64,000 nucleotides of DNA from Hippophae tibetana (GCA_037013495.1 JAZDXN010000029.1:1438501-1502500); one strand, 5' to 3'. Numbered from the stretch's first letter, positions 1-13,400 are shown. Program-made: numbers and translations. The notes: generated by a model from the letters alone, not told the origin.

Positions 1-1189
1 GTTAATTTACCGATCAACTGTCACCACTCCTTTCAATTTTTTTATCCTATAATGGTTGATTATATATACATATGATAATAATATTAATATTAGGGTTAAT
101 TCTCGAGCTTAAAGCTCCTTAAAATCCTTAATATTATAAAATGTTATTTTTAGGACACATCCCAAAAATATAGAAATACATTTAAGAAATGGCTAAGTTG
201 AAATTTCATAAATTGATTTGAGTTTAAATAAATATTTTAGCAATAAAAATAATTCTAAATTTTGTGAACATGTGCTATAAATTTCATGAATGCAATCTTA
301 TATATGATAATTATAAAAGATATACATGAAGTACGACTATCTAAAGTATGAGTGTTTCTTCGACTTTGCTTGATACACTTAATTGCGAGCTTAAAAACAA
401 GTTTACAAGCAAATATTTTATCCACGAAAATAACCAACACTCATAGCCCTTACAATTCATTTTATAAAAATGTTTGCCTATTTTAATATTTTACAAACAT
501 AACAACTTTGCTAATATTTCATAGAAATTTAAGCCATACATGTTTAATTTAACAATATGGCAAATATTTTAAACATAGCAACACTCAAAATAATACATAA
601 ATTAATCTAAAAAAATTTGAATACATTTAAATTATACCTAAAGTATATTTTTCAAAATATAGAGCTTCATTATTATTTCAATAACTGAAAAACCTCCAAA
701 CATAACTACCAATTACTATTTATTGAATTTAGACTAAACTATTATATAAAACTATAACTATGTTTAATTCTTAAATGAGAGAAGAAATTTAAACTAATAA
801 AAGTAAAACTAAAAAAAAGATTAGAGAGAAGTTGAGAAGGATGAGACAAATATATTAAAGGGATATGGAATACAATGAAAATGGGGTCCTATTTATAGGT
901 ATAAAAAGGAGAAAATGTTAGATCAAAAGACTGGTGCTATGGAAAATTCTTTTCACATCGTGGTATGATACAAGTTGTAATTAGTTGGAATGCGATTCAT
1001 TACACATGTGCCATGTCACGCAATATTTCTACGCCACAATCCGCATCAATTCTAGGATATGTGATATGTAGTCCATTAGCCTTGTACTACTACAGATAAA
1101 ACTTCCATGCCAAGGCCCACGTTATTTTGGTCAACTTTAAACTCATATTTCTTGTATATCCTATTTGGAACATATATAATGTTTTATAT
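1..1189. other. AT-rich spacer without recognised gene
   Basis: I see no coding region here. Open frames are short and of low-complexity composition on both strands, and no transposon domain, tRNA or terminal repeat is recognisable. Confidence 0.5.
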
Positions 1190-1420
1190 ATGTTATCATT
1201 TCAGCTTTTAAAGTTTTAATGGAGTGCTTTCGTATATACTTTTCAAGTGTTGATCAATTTATATTTTTGAAGCTAAATAACTTGAAAACAACAAAACATA
1301 CCAGTGATTCCAAAAAGATAGATTTGTTTAGAATGATAGTAAAACTAAGCAAATACAAATCTATTTAATCATTTAAAATAATAAAATCATGATATATTAA
1401 GGGCTTTTAGCCACTCATCA
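1190..1420 (-). repeat. Diverged tip of the Athila-type LTR family
   Basis: The stretch aligns by eye with the U3 tip of the LTRs at 35640-36023 and 51000-51188. Shared blocks are the text around 'gtgattccaaaaagatag', an 'aaaatcatg' block and the terminal 'actcatca' at 1413-1420. The LTR therefore lies on the minus strand, while the adjacent integrase relic is on the plus strand, so the two are not one simple element. Copy-specific decay is heavy and the outer limit is approximate. Confidence 0.55.
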
Positions 1421-1441
1421 ACTTTCCTAATAAGCAACTAC

Positions 1442-2600
1442 TTGGTCACAAAAATGTTCCCACAAGATCTATCACAAGTTAGCAAATTCAAAATTCAAAA
1501 TTTTGATAAAGAATATGTGTGGGATGACTCCTACCTTTGGAAACATTACCCAGACCAATTGATAAGAAGGTACATAACTGACACTAAGTATACTTATATT
1601 CTAACTTTTTGTAATTCTTATGCATATGAGGGATATTTTGGAGTAAACTAAACAGCTCTCAAAGTCTAAGAAAATGGATTTTATTGGCCAATAATGTTCA
1701 AACATGCCTTTTCCTTTTGTAAAATATGTGACTATTGTCAATGAACAAGTAACTTAGGCACTAAGAATCAAATCCCATAAACTCCAATTCTTATTATTTA
1801 ATAAATCTTTGATGTTTGGGGTATATATATTACATGTCTAAATAGGTGGAAGCTAAAGATGCTAGAACTAACGACTCTAAAGTTGTTGCGGATTTTGTAA
1901 AGTCTAACATATTTGTTAGGTTTGGAACACCTAGAGGTTTCATCAGTGATGGTGGACTATATTTTTCCAATATGACTTTTTGGGATTTATGCAAAAAGTG
2001 CAATGCCAACCAAAAAATCGCTACCTTTTATCACCCACAGACAAGTGGACAAGTTGAAGTGTCTAATAGAAAGATCAAGTCCATCCTTGAAAAGACAATC
2101 AAACCGAATAGAAAGAATTGGAGCTTTAAACTAGATGATACATTGTGGCATATATAATTGCATACAAAATGCCAATTGGGATGTTTCCATTCAAGTTGGT
2201 GTATGGTAAACCCTTTCTTCTACCATGTGAGTTAGAGCATCAAGAATTTTGGGTAATGAAACAATGTAACATGGATTTAGACGAAGCTGGAGGACACCAA
2301 AAATCATAAGTGAATGAGCTAGAGAAAATTATAAATGATGCTTATGAAAGATCAAAAGTTTACAATGATAAAAACAAATTCATTTCATAACAGTATGATA
2401 TTGAGTAAAGAATTCACCATTGACAATAAAGTCCTTTTATTCCATTCATATCTTAAATTGTTTCTTGGAAATTTACATTGTTGTTAGGTCAGTTCATTTA
2501 TTATTACTAATTTTTTCTCTCATGGTGTAGTTGAAATATGAAACCTAAGTACCAACAAAGAATTCAAATTTAATGGACACAGATTGAAGCCATAGTATGA
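1442..2600 (+). pseudogene. Athila-type Ty3/gypsy integrase relic
   Basis: Translation gives the end of the integrase zinc-binding region (YVWDDSYLWKHYPDQLIRR, 1517-1573). From 1846 the catalytic core follows, with FVRFGTPRGFISDGG, a TFYHPQTSGQVEVSNRK block and the downstream FKLVYGKPFLLPCELEH text. These are hallmarks of plant Athila-lineage integrases, in which the LPVELEH motif follows the core. The aspartate in ISDGG and the glutamate in the QVEVSNRK block look retained. A gap or frameshift between 1651 and 1846 and stops at about 2155, 2309 and 2388 break the frame. No gag, protease or reverse transcriptase of the same element is visible upstream. Confidence 0.75.
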
Positions 2601-2779
2601 ACCTTTTACACACGGAGATGACTCTACACAAACCAATAGATTATGACTAAAGAAACATGTGAGGGAAAGTCAAGATAAGGATATTAAACTAAGCATTCAG
2701 TGGAGGCAACCCGTTAGATTTGTTTTCAAGACCCTTTTTACTTATTTTTACATTATATATATACATGTGCTTATATTGA

Positions 2780-2816
2780 GGAAGATGTAATAATTAGGTG
2801 TGGGAGAGTGTTAACA
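2780..2816 (+). other. Polypurine-tract-like segment of the Athila relic
   Basis: The text 'gaggaagatgtaataatt' followed by 'aggtgtgggagagtg' resembles the G-rich tract that ends the internal region of plant Athila elements. It lies in the right order and orientation downstream of the integrase relic. No convincing 3' LTR follows it. Confidence 0.35.
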
Positions 2817-3337
2817 TAATATTTTTTTTAGTATTTATTTATTGCATTTCTTAAGATAGTCAAGATTAAGAGACATGCTTAGCATCAATCACATGTTCAA
2901 TTTGTTAGGTATTTAATCAATTATAACTTAATTGACACTCTTAAATCTTATTATAGTATTTTCATAGAATTTATTCTCTTTTTGTGCAATTAAAATTTTC
3001 TTGATATATAAGGTATGGTCAATATGTTTGGCTCACGCAGGCTCAAATTGGTTCTCTAAAAGAGTTGTTCTTAAAAAACAATAAGGGCCAAAGAAGTTAA
3101 TCCCACTAACTTAATAATTTTTCAAGAATTAAGTTTAGCATTTGCCTTGATAAATTTTAAAAAAAGTTCTAATGACCTATTTTTATTCATTAAAAGTATA
3201 GCAAGGTACCAAGGGATTCACAACATTTTTCACAAATTCATGCATATAGATTATTCTATCACCAATTTAGATATAATGCATGTAAAGTTTGAGCAAAATA
3301 ATCATAAAGTTATCTTCACTTACGAACAAGGTCAAGA

Positions 3338-3340
<3 letters not shown>

Positions 3341-3388
<48 letters not shown>
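3341..3388. repeat. (AT)n microsatellite
   Basis: About 24 uninterrupted AT dinucleotide units. It is read through by a spurious plus-strand ORF as alternating Tyr and Ile. Confidence 0.95.
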
Positions 3389-3391
<3 letters not shown>

Positions 3392-3982
3392 TGTGCTATT
3401 AAAAAAAGTGACAAAAATAAAAAAAATGTCAATAATGATGTTTGAGCCCAAAATAATAAAATTTGATTCTATTTTATTGACATAATTAGTCTTATGATAG
3501 TATTATATATAGTTCCCCTTCTCTTACTTCAAGGACTCATGAACTTTTGTTTCTTTCTTTTTTTTCTTTTATTTGATTGAACCAACAAACATAGCCATAG
3601 TATAACCCAATGAAAGACCTTTTGATTTTAAATAATACTTTTGATAGGTGGAGATATAATTTTAAAAAAGCTTATGGTATCCAATTTAATTCTAAAAGGA
3701 ATAGTGCTATTTTATAAGGAAAAATAATGTGTCAACTTGTTTATGTTAGATGATTTGACTATTACTAATTGATATTACATAACACACACTTTGAGTATAA
3801 TTACTATACAGTAGGAGTAGCAAAGGGATGACTAGAGATAATATCTAATATTTATTAGAATTTGAAGCGAGAATATTGTTATGTCTTTGACATAAAATAT
3901 CAAAAAACTTATTCTTTAAATTATGGGTGTTGACTTTACTCAAGGACTTGTAAAGAGTGGGGATGAAGAGTTTAATAAATAC

Positions 3983-3985
<3 letters not shown>

Positions 3986-4019
<34 letters not shown>
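3986..4019. repeat. (TA)n microsatellite
   Basis: About 17 uninterrupted TA units in AT-rich spacer. Confidence 0.9.
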
Positions 4020-4023
<4 letters not shown>

Positions 4024-4728
4024 CAAGTTAAAATTATTTATTTTTTATTTATTAAAAAAATATTAATCTTCTTGATTTTTTGGGAATTTTATGGATTCTT
4101 TATCATTTTTATTTGACCCATCGATATCGAGAAAAATAGGTGGATTTACTTAACAAGACAAACACAAATCCTATTAAATTCTTTCGTCTATTCAATAGCT
4201 GCCAAGTGTCACATAAAGTAATTAGCTTCATGCCTCTAACCTTTTCACGCATTGTGAATTTCATGTATCCTTTTTTGTGTACTAATTGGAGATAAGAATT
4301 AAGAAGAAAATTCAAAAAGTAATCAAAGAAACTAAGGAGCATAATTAAAGACAGTCTTAAGATTTTTTTCATTTTTTTCATGAATAATATTATTAAATTA
4401 TTGTTTTCTATGAGTAGCTAGTTTCATTATTGATTGTGGTTGATTTGAAAACCCTAAATACGGATTATAATATTTAATAAGATCTGTAATATTTATTTAT
4501 ATATTCTTTTTTATTATGCATTAATTTTCAATTTTAATCTTTATATGATTTTTTTTATTATTTAAGCGTACAAATAAATAATTAAATTAATTCATCGTTA
4601 ATCAATTTAGTTGAGTATGTACATAATCCATTGATCAATTTAAATAATTAGTGATAAATTGGTGATAATGAAAGTTAATACTCAAGACAATTAAATCGAG
4701 TTTGTGTATTTAACCTAATTCAATTTGC

Positions 4729-4818
4729 TTCTTAAAATTGAATTCTTTTGATAGATTAAATTTAGAGAGCTTATTCTTAAAATTGAATTCTTTTGATAGA
4801 TTAAATTTAAAGAGTTTA
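4729..4818. repeat. 45-bp tandem duplication
   Basis: Two adjacent copies of a 45-bp unit that begins 'ttcttaaaattgaattc', starting at 4729 and 4774, with few differences. No function is apparent. Confidence 0.8.
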
Positions 4819-7291
4819 TCTGTAGTTGTCTATTAGAAAAGTTTGGATTAAAAGTTTATTTAGTTCAACGGATAGGTAAGAAGATATATAGATTTTCACA
4901 CTTATGAATTTTTCAAAATTGATATAATCAAAGAATAGAATATTAAGATTTACATTTTTTTATATGCAACAGATTCTGCAATCATTCTTTTATTCAAGCT
5001 TTTATAAGTATCTTTATATTTTATTTCTCTCATTAATTTTTAGTTGTTAAGTTTAATTTTCAATTTAAAAAACCAAAACCCCTCTATTTTAGTAAATAAA
5101 AGTTAGTTTTCAAAATATTTCATGAGAAATATCCTTACTCGCTATATACTAAATAATGACATCTTAAATAATTTAAAATAAAATTTAAATTATGTATTCA
5201 TCTAAACACATTAGTGGGCTTTTTTGTCTGAAAACCAAGGATGCTTCACTTGTTAGAGGTGTCAAAAATGGAGCCAATATTGGTGAAAGTGATTTGGTGT
5301 GCTTGTCTTTATGTGCTTTTGACTCGTTGAGTAGGGAATTTCACAGGATGAACTCTTTTGACCTTCATTGGGATCAGAGTCTTGAAACTCGTAAATTAAT
5401 TTGTTGCTTTCTTGTTAGAACCATTGAGAGTTTTTTTAGAATTCTAATTAAGATTGATAGTATATTTACAAAGACCTAAATAGTGTTTATAGATGAAAGC
5501 TTTGAGAATACTTCTAAATCTCCTAACAATTCGATTTTTTTCAACATAACAAAGCACAATTGTTTCCTATGGATAAAGTTAGATGTTAACATCAATTTTG
5601 CAACACCAATAAGACTTCTCAATGGATATGAGAGATAAAGAAACTTATTAAGTCCAATGATTTGTGCATTAGTAAACTTAAATTAATAATGAGATCGTAG
5701 AATGAAGAGGTGATCTAAGTCTCACTCCATGATGAATAGAAAATAGAGTGTATAGTTGTAATTCTATATTATGAGATATGAGGTTAGATTATGTGTGAAT
5801 GTATACAGTAGTGGATATACATGAAATAGAAGTGATATGATATATATCCTTAATCTATTTATATAAAAAATTTATAACATTGTAATTATATATTTGAAAT
5901 AATTAGGGTATAATTATGACTATTTATCTCTTTATTACTATTATATAATAGTTATGCTTACATGATGATTAAAAGCTTTTTGTTACTATGACAACTCTTT
6001 ATTTACCATGTAACACTTATTAAATTATACCCAACAAATATATTTAATAAACATCTTAATTTTTACATTTAACTTTTCAAGGAATCACTTACAAACTATG
6101 AAGTGATTAAACCATTTTAAATATAAATTCGTAATTAAATTCATATTTATGTTTTATTTTCATCTAATATTTTTTCAAAATACTAAATTAAGTCCAATGA
6201 TTTGTACATTAGTAAACACACAAAAAAAAATGATTAAAATTAATAACAAAAATTTCTATCAAGTCCTGTATAACTTGTAAGTTTTTTTTTTTTTTTGATA
6301 TTTTGCATTAAAATAATGCTAAGTAGAAATTGATATCAAATTTATAGTAATTATTTATAAAATTTATAAAATAATCAATAACCACCAAATTCATTTCTTT
6401 AAGCATGAATCATCGAGTATGATAGTTGTAAAACAAAGTGATGTACGACAAGCTTGGGAAGAAAATAAGATAAAAGAAAGAAAATGATGCTGACCGAACT
6501 TAGATCTTACATCAACTGATGTAGTTTAAAAGATCCTTCCGCTCGAATACCTAATAAAGATTGAACCTAGTTCTAATACCAATTGATGCACAGAGAAGGA
6601 TGAGAAAAAAAAAAAGATTAATTCCTAAGTTTCATTGATCTGAACCCATTAAATAACTGAGTATGCAAGAAATAAGTCTTTAAATTCATGAAATTTTAAC
6701 CAATTTTCGGATATATGGCATCAAATCATTCATAGATTCATACGAATAGTGAGAAGACTTTGTACAAAAACTAGAAAATACACTCACTTTCTATTAAAAT
6801 TCAACAACTATTTTCTATATTTCTTGTTGGATATAAGCATACATATTTAATTATAAGATACAAAGTCTTTGAGACTAAACATAAATATTGTTTTTTTTTC
6901 CTTCTAAAATTGCTTTCCTGGTAAGTAATTATGTTATTATTTGTTCTTTAAGACAAATAAAATATAAAATATCCTAATTTTGATTTTCAAGTTATAAAAC
7001 TCAGGTACTAAAAAATAAAATACTAAAACAAATATTTAAAATAAGAAAATAAGAAATAAAATAAAAATACATTTTTTTTAATATTTGAGCTGCATCCCAA
7101 AGCATTATTAAATACAATAAGTAGGAGAGTTAGGTTATGTTATGAAACGTGTCAATATTCTTTTAAAAATAGAAAAATCATTCATTTTTTTAGAGGTACA
7201 AATTTATGCTTCTTCAATTTCAAATCCATGCTGTTCATATTTAATCCAAAGGATTCCCATTCTTAGCAAAACAAAAAAATATACATATATA

Positions 7292-7409
7292 TCAAGAGAA
7301 TTTGGAAAAGAAATTGTTCACAATGTCATTGAAGAGTGATGTGTCTTCGATTTGAGGCACGTGTGATGTGTCCTTTATCACCTCCAATTTTGTCTTGTTC
7401 CCTAGAAGC
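7292..7409 (-). CDS. Hydrolase exon 4 (residues 266-304)
   Basis: After the acceptor GTCCAG the exon gives the third base of Arg266, then [19 protein letters not shown] and a terminal [13 protein letters not shown] before TGA at 7292-7294. His282 in TSHVPQ completes the triad. The phase-2 join to exon 3 is exact, although 13.4 kb of transposons lie between them. Confidence 0.88.
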
Positions 7410-10400
7410 CTGGACACATTTAAATTAAAATACATATTTGATTAATTTAATCCATTAATAGTAGAATTTCAAAATTCTACATAAAACGCAAAATTTTCAA
7501 AATTGAATTTATCACTAGAAAATAAAACCAGAATGATATGTATTATGGAGATGTTTTCATCTTCAAATGAGAGAAGCATTATTGAAATTTTGAATATACA
7601 TATTGTTTGCACATATGGATCGGCCAATGTTCGCTCATTCAAATAGCTCAAGCAAACTCATCAACTTGAGTTGGAAGGTGAAGCATCCCAAATGTCTTAC
7701 CTATAGACCAGACTAAGCTCACTAATAAACTCAAGTTCAGTAATCAACTCGTGTCTTCCTCGTCTTCATGATAAGGCTTCATCATGCTTACATGAAAGAT
7801 TGGATAGATTTTAAGCTTAAGAGGAAGTTGTAGTTTGTAGGATACCTTACCTACTCGTTTAAGGATTGAAAATGACCCTTTATACTACCGTACCAACCCT
7901 TTATGAACCTTCTGTAGAGAATTGAACTGTTAGGGCAATAACTTGACAAGGAGTAAATCTCTTTCCTAAAACTCGACCATCCTCCTTTTCTTGTCAGCTC
8001 ACATCTTCATCTCTTTAAAGGCCTTGTTCAAATAAGCTCGGGCTAACTCGGCTTGCTCATGCTATGCCTTGGCAAATTTGAAGGCAGCATAACTCTTTCC
8101 TTCATAGCTTGTGGCCAAAGCATGAGGAGTCATGGGTTGTTGCCCCATGATGATCTCGAAATGACTCTTGCTAGTGGACTCACTTCACTACAAGTTATAA
8201 GAGAATTGGACTACATCTAGCAACTTAGCCTAACATGTTGGTTAGCGCTAACAAAGTGCCTGAGATAGAGTTCCAACAATGCGTTGGCATGTTCCGTTTG
8301 TCCATCGCTTTGTGGATGAAAGCTTGGGGAGAAGTTCAAATTTGATTCCAACAACTTAAACAACTATGTCCAGAACTTTCCAGTAAATCGTGGGTCTCGG
8401 TCACTTACGATGTTAGATGGAATTCCCCAATGCTTCATAACATGCTTGAGAAACCACCGTGTCGTCTCGTCCGCAGTGCAATCTACTGAGGTAGGTATGA
8501 AGGTTGCATACTTGCTGAAGCAATCAATGACTACAATTATGCTGCCAAAGCCCTATGATTTTGGCAAGCAAGTGATGAATTCCATTGAGACACTCTCACA
8601 TGGTCTCTTTGGGATAGGCAATGGCTCTAACAAGCCCCCTGGTGCATGCTGCTCTGTCTTGTCTTGTTGGAATACAAGACAAGTTCTCACATAGACTTCA
8701 ACATCATCCTATAGTTGAGGCCAGTAGTAAATGGACTTGATCAAGGCAAATGTGCGTCTCATACCTGTGTGTCCAGTCCATAATGAATCGTGACACTCCT
8801 TGATCAACTATTTCCTTAAGTTCTCCCACTTAGGCACATAGATGCAGTTCTGCTTGGCATAAACTAGTCCGTCACTCAACCAAAATTGCCTTGTCTTTCC
8901 TTCCTTGATAAGGGCAAGGAGGTTTTAAGCTAGGGCATCATGCTCCAACCCTTCTTTGATCCTTTCCAACAAGGGACTGGTTTGTCTACTTAAGGTGGCT
9001 AACTCCACCTTTCGACTTAGCGCATCAACCACCACGTTGGCCTTGACGGGCATGTACTCAAGCTTATAGTCAAACTCCGCCAAGAAGTCTTGCCACCGAG
9101 CTTGCTTGGAACTCAACTTCTTATGAGTTTGGAAGTAGCTGGTTGATACATTGTTCGTCATGATCACGAAGTGAGAACCCAACAAGTACTGTCACCATAC
9201 CCTTAGGTAATGGATGATAGTTGTCATCTCCTTTTTCCTGCACTATGTAGTGACGTTCGATATCATTAAGCTTATGACTCTCATATGCTATCGGATGCCC
9301 TTTTTGCATCAACACTCCACCAATGGCAAAGTCTGAAGCATCTATATGCAACTCATACATCTTGGAGGGGTCTAGTAGACAAAGCAACGATTCTCCAGTA
9401 ATGGCCTTCTTCAAGTGTTCGAATGAAGCTTAGCATTCACTTATCCATTCCCAACACTTGTTCTTCTTGAGTAGGTCAGTCAGTGGGGTTGCTCTTGCTG
9501 AGTATGACTTGATGAACCTCATATAGTAGTTCACAAGTCCAAGGAAAGACCTTAACTCGGGGACCTTAGTTGGAGGTTCCCATTCTTGGATGGATTTCAC
9601 CTTGGTTCCATCCATTATAAGCTTCACATCCTTTTATCCTATGCCCCAAGAACATCACCTCATCTTGGACAAAATATCATTTCTTATTCTTGACATATAT
9701 CTCATTTTCCCTCAAGACCTCGAACAACTTCCTCAAGTGCTCAAGATGTTCTTCCAAAGTCAGGCTATATATCACAATGTCATCAAGATATACTACTACA
9801 AATCGATCGAGATAGGGATGGAAAAGTTTATTCATGAGAGTGCAGAAGGTAGCAGGTGCATTAGTGAGACCAAATGGCATGACAAGGAACTCATAGGCAC
9901 CGTACTGGTCACACATGTGCTCTTGGGCTCATCCCATTTTGCTATGCGTACCTAGTAGTATCCTAATCGCAAGTCCAATTTTGAAAAGTATCTTGTGTTC
10001 CCCAATTGATCGAACAAGTCAAAAATGAGTGGGACACGATATTTATTCTTTACAATGATCTTGTTTAGAGCTCAATAGTCAAGAGCATTGGGGGCACCAA
10101 ATAGGATTTTAGAGGGCTTAATAAAGCCAACAGCCAGCAATTCATTGAGTTGCTTCCGCAGTTCTACCAACTCTGATTTTGCCATCCGATAAGGGCTCAT
10201 TGCTAGTGGTATTGTGTTGGGATCTAGCTCAATTTCGTGGTCCACCTCCCTCCTTAGAGGTAATCATTTAGGCAATGCCTCAAGTATCACATCCTAGAAC
10301 TCATCCAATACAACTTGCACTTTCATCGGAAAGCTTGGCTATGGTGACGCCTCCTCATCATCACTCCTTCAAAATTGCCAAGTAACTCTCTTCCTCCTTC

Positions 10401-13400
10401 TTCAATCCCTTCTTGAATTGAAGTGCTGAGAGAACTTGGGTAGTAAGTTTGATGGTCCTCTCCGTTGGTACCACATAAGCCTTTGATCCATCCATAATGC
10501 ACATAAAGTTTGAGCGTGGGACAAGGAAAGCTCTAACTTGGTCCAAGAACTCTATGCCGAATACCACGGAGAAATCATCCATGGGTGCCACTGATAGGTC
10601 CACTTGACCAGTCTAAGCACCAAGACTGACCTTAACTCCACGAGAAACTCCTTGGAGAGGTAGTGTTACCAAGTTAACTGCTTTGAAAGAGCCTCCTCCC
10701 TTGGCAACCTTGAGATCAAGTCTCTTGTCTTCCTTTAATGAAACAAAGTTGTGAGATACACTTGTGTCGACCAAGGCTTTGACGACCTTTCAATCGATGG
10801 TTGCATCCACAAACATCAAGCCCTTGGGGGTCGTCGGGGCACTATACAATGCACTATCTTGGTCATGCATGGAGGTAAGTAAGGCATTCAATGTCTTCAT
10901 TTTTGGATATTCACGGGGCTTTAGGGCACCACAATCCTCTTTTTCCTTCCTCTTATCTCACGGTTTGAACGAGGAGTCTTCTTTGTGATTTTTGTGGCCT
11001 TGAATTTTGGCATGCTCTCCCCGACTCTTTATTCCACCAAACTTTCTATCTATAGCCTTCAAGTCCTCTTTGTTTGTGAAGTAGTCAATAAGGCTCTCAA
11101 CAACCTCAATGTCACCACGATTGGAGACTATCCATGAACGAGAATAGTGCATCCTTGTCTGATATGTAAGGGACTTCTAGCAGCAAGGTTGTGAACTCAT
11201 TCATATAGTCCCTTATGCTACATGTCTGCTTCAACCGTCACAATTGGCCCCTTGCCTCATCTTCATCGTTCATAGGGAAGAATTAGCTTTTGAACTCCCT
11301 TTTGAAGACGTCAAAGGTGTCAATTGTGCATACCCCTCGTTGCACATCTCCATGCCTCTGTCTCCACCACAGCATAGCAGTGTCAGACAAGTACATGGTA
11401 GCGGTTCAGATCTTGCTGGCATGGTCCGTTATGCTAGTAGCCTCAAAATATTGTTCAAGCCCTTATAGGAAGTTCTCAAATTCCTTAGCATTCCTAGCAC
11501 TATTGAAGGTCTTTGGCTTGGAAACTTTCACCTTCTTGGCCTCAATGATGGTGGTTATGTTAGTTCTTGAGGCCATAACCCGCTTGCAAAGTGTTAGGTC
11601 ACCACCCATATCCTTAACTCTAAGTAACACATTAGTAATTTCTCTTTGCATCCTTGACCTCCAAGCCGCTGCAACGTTCCTCTAAGTTGGCCACTCAGTC
11701 AAACAGCTCCTGTAAGCTGCCCTGAGCACTCCCAACACATGCTTCCAAGCTAGAGATCATGTCTTTCGACTTGACTCGAGACTCCTTAGTTGATGGTTTT
11801 TGAACTTCCTCACGCCCATGTTTCATTGATTGAACATCCACACTTGGTGTAGCTAGGGCACCATTCTACATTATGCCAAGGATAGTAACGCTTCAACCAA
11901 AAGCTTTCATACCAACTGTCACGACCCTAGACTTCAACTAAAAATCGTGCGAAACTTAGCATGGTCCATTACACTAAGCTTGCCTTTCAACTCGAACAAA
12001 ACACTCCAAAAAGACTAGAAAGAGACGTAGAGATTTAGAGGGTAATAGAGTTTATGAAGAATGTTTTGTATTGCTCTAGAGAGGTTATCTTACAACTTCC
12101 CAAGGATCCCAAGAATGGGTACAAATGAAGACCAAGAGGCCTATTTATAGTGTGGCACCAAGTCTAAGGTTATGCCACAAGTTTTTAGATCCTACAATGT
12201 CTAGAATGTACAAGAGTATCTACATTGTTCTAGTTTTATCTACAACATACCACAAGGTTCTAGGACCTTCTAGTCAAGTCTAGCCAATTATAGAGTCTTC
12301 TAGGATTGTCTAGTTCCTTCATGCAAATTCTAGGATGTTCCAGAAGCTTCTAGAGACTTCTACATCCTTCATGAACCATCCAACATGTTCTAGCACCTTC
12401 CAACACATGCTAGTGTACTCTGGAACATTCTAGAGTCTTCTAGGCTTGAGTTGAGTCCATCCAACTCTAGCTTCTTCTAGACATCAGTAGGCCACTATAG
12501 AACTTTTCTATGTATTAACTTGTATAAAAGTCTAGTTCCTTTAAGCAAACATCATTTCTTTGGATTTTGAGGGACAATTTGAGCAAGACGTAACACTTTG
12601 CTCTCAAGATTTGTGTGAGAAAGATGAGGCATTACTTCAGCTCGTACACAGTCATGGTACTCACCTCACATCCTCTTAAAAGTGAATTGACAAGACCAGA
12701 TATGTCAGGGAGATTGACCCAGATAGCAATAGAATTGGGAGATTGATATTTAAATACATGGCTAGAATGTCCATTAAAGGGCAGGCGGTGGCCAATTTTG
12801 TGGCTGAATTGAATGATATGCACGAGGTAATCATGAAGACAAAGTAAGAGATGGTGTGTGAAATAGACCAAAGGGAAGCCCCAACATGACAGGTATTTAT
12901 GGATGGAGTGCGCAACTTTAATGGTGTAGGGTTAGGGGTGGTCATAGTTTATCACAATAACAACTACTTTGAGTATGTAGTTAGACTTGATTTCCAACCA
13001 ACTAATAATATCACAGAATATGAGGCAACTATATTTGGGGCCATGACTAAAAAACGTTGGAAGTAGATAGGATCACCTTACATAGTGTTTCTAGGCTAGT
13101 GGTCAACCATTTTTTGGGACATTTGAAGCAAGGGATAGAAAAATGAAAGGGTACTAGGAGAGATTAAAGCAAGAGTACTCAAAATTCTCTATGTTCGAGA
13201 TCAAGCAAATAGCTTAGAATGAGAATGGTCATGCTGACGCCTTGGAATCTTTGGTATCAATACTGAAGACCAAGCACAATAGAGTAGTGTCGATAACGAT
13301 CATGGCATAAGCATCTTTGGAAGAGGCCAAAAGAAAGATCGGGTGTGTAGATGCTCCCTCTATCACATGGTTCATCCTAATCTATAATTTCTACAAAAAA

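Larger units (their letters stand above)
2817..7291. other. AT-rich spacer downstream of the hydrolase gene
   Basis: No gene is recognised. Open frames at 3147-3485, 4109-4381 (minus), 5192-5479 and 7142-7339 have no domain I can name; the first is inflated by a TA microsatellite. A 30-bp segment at 5648-5677 recurs with one mismatch at 6188-6217. The part nearest 7291 should contain the 3' UTR of the minus-strand hydrolase gene. I see no obvious AATAAA on that strand, only AT-rich variants. Confidence 0.4.
7640..12595 (-). mobile_element. Chromovirus-type Ty3/gypsy relic with 5' LTR, 3' end lost
   Basis: On the minus strand the order is 5' LTR (12595-11917), primer site, gag, protease, reverse transcriptase, RNase H and integrase, ending near 7640. 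No matching 3' LTR is found. The text after the integrase ('[21 protein letters not shown]') is the C-terminal GPY/F-type region of plant chromoviruses, but a chromodomain is not recognisable after it. Domain order and motifs suggest a Galadriel- or Reina-like family. The element shares its orientation with the host gene and abuts the Tat relic at 12596. Confidence 0.8.
11917..12595 (-). repeat. 5' LTR of the chromovirus relic, 679 bp
   Basis: Read on the minus strand it begins TGTTACGTC and ends GTCGTGACA, with TGT..ACA ends. A primer-site-like sequence follows immediately. It contains TATAAATA at 12149-12142 and dense TTCTAG-type motifs between 12180 and 12480. Confidence 0.75.

Noticed and set aside
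3147..3485. 112-codon ORF
   Set aside because: A quarter of it is a Tyr-Ile run from the AT microsatellite and the rest matches no family I know.
4109..4381. 90-codon minus-strand ORF
   Set aside because: I tested it as a candidate terminal exon of the hydrolase. It lacks the SHVPQ-type histidine motif and a matching phase, and the exon at 7292-7409 fits exactly.
5192..5479. 95-codon ORF MYSSKHISGLFCLKTKDAS...
   Set aside because: Composition is less biased than its surroundings, but I recognise no domain, splice context or promoter, so it is left unannotated.
6572..6590. Minus-strand TTGGTATTAGAAC resembling a copia primer site
   Set aside because: No LTR pair, gag or purine tract could be placed around it, and the match has two changes.
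8410..8694. 94-codon plus-strand ORF
   Set aside because: It is the complement of the minus-strand chromovirus integrase core.
9590..9955. 121-codon plus-strand ORF
   Set aside because: It lies antisense to the reverse transcriptase core with its YLDD motif and has no independent support.
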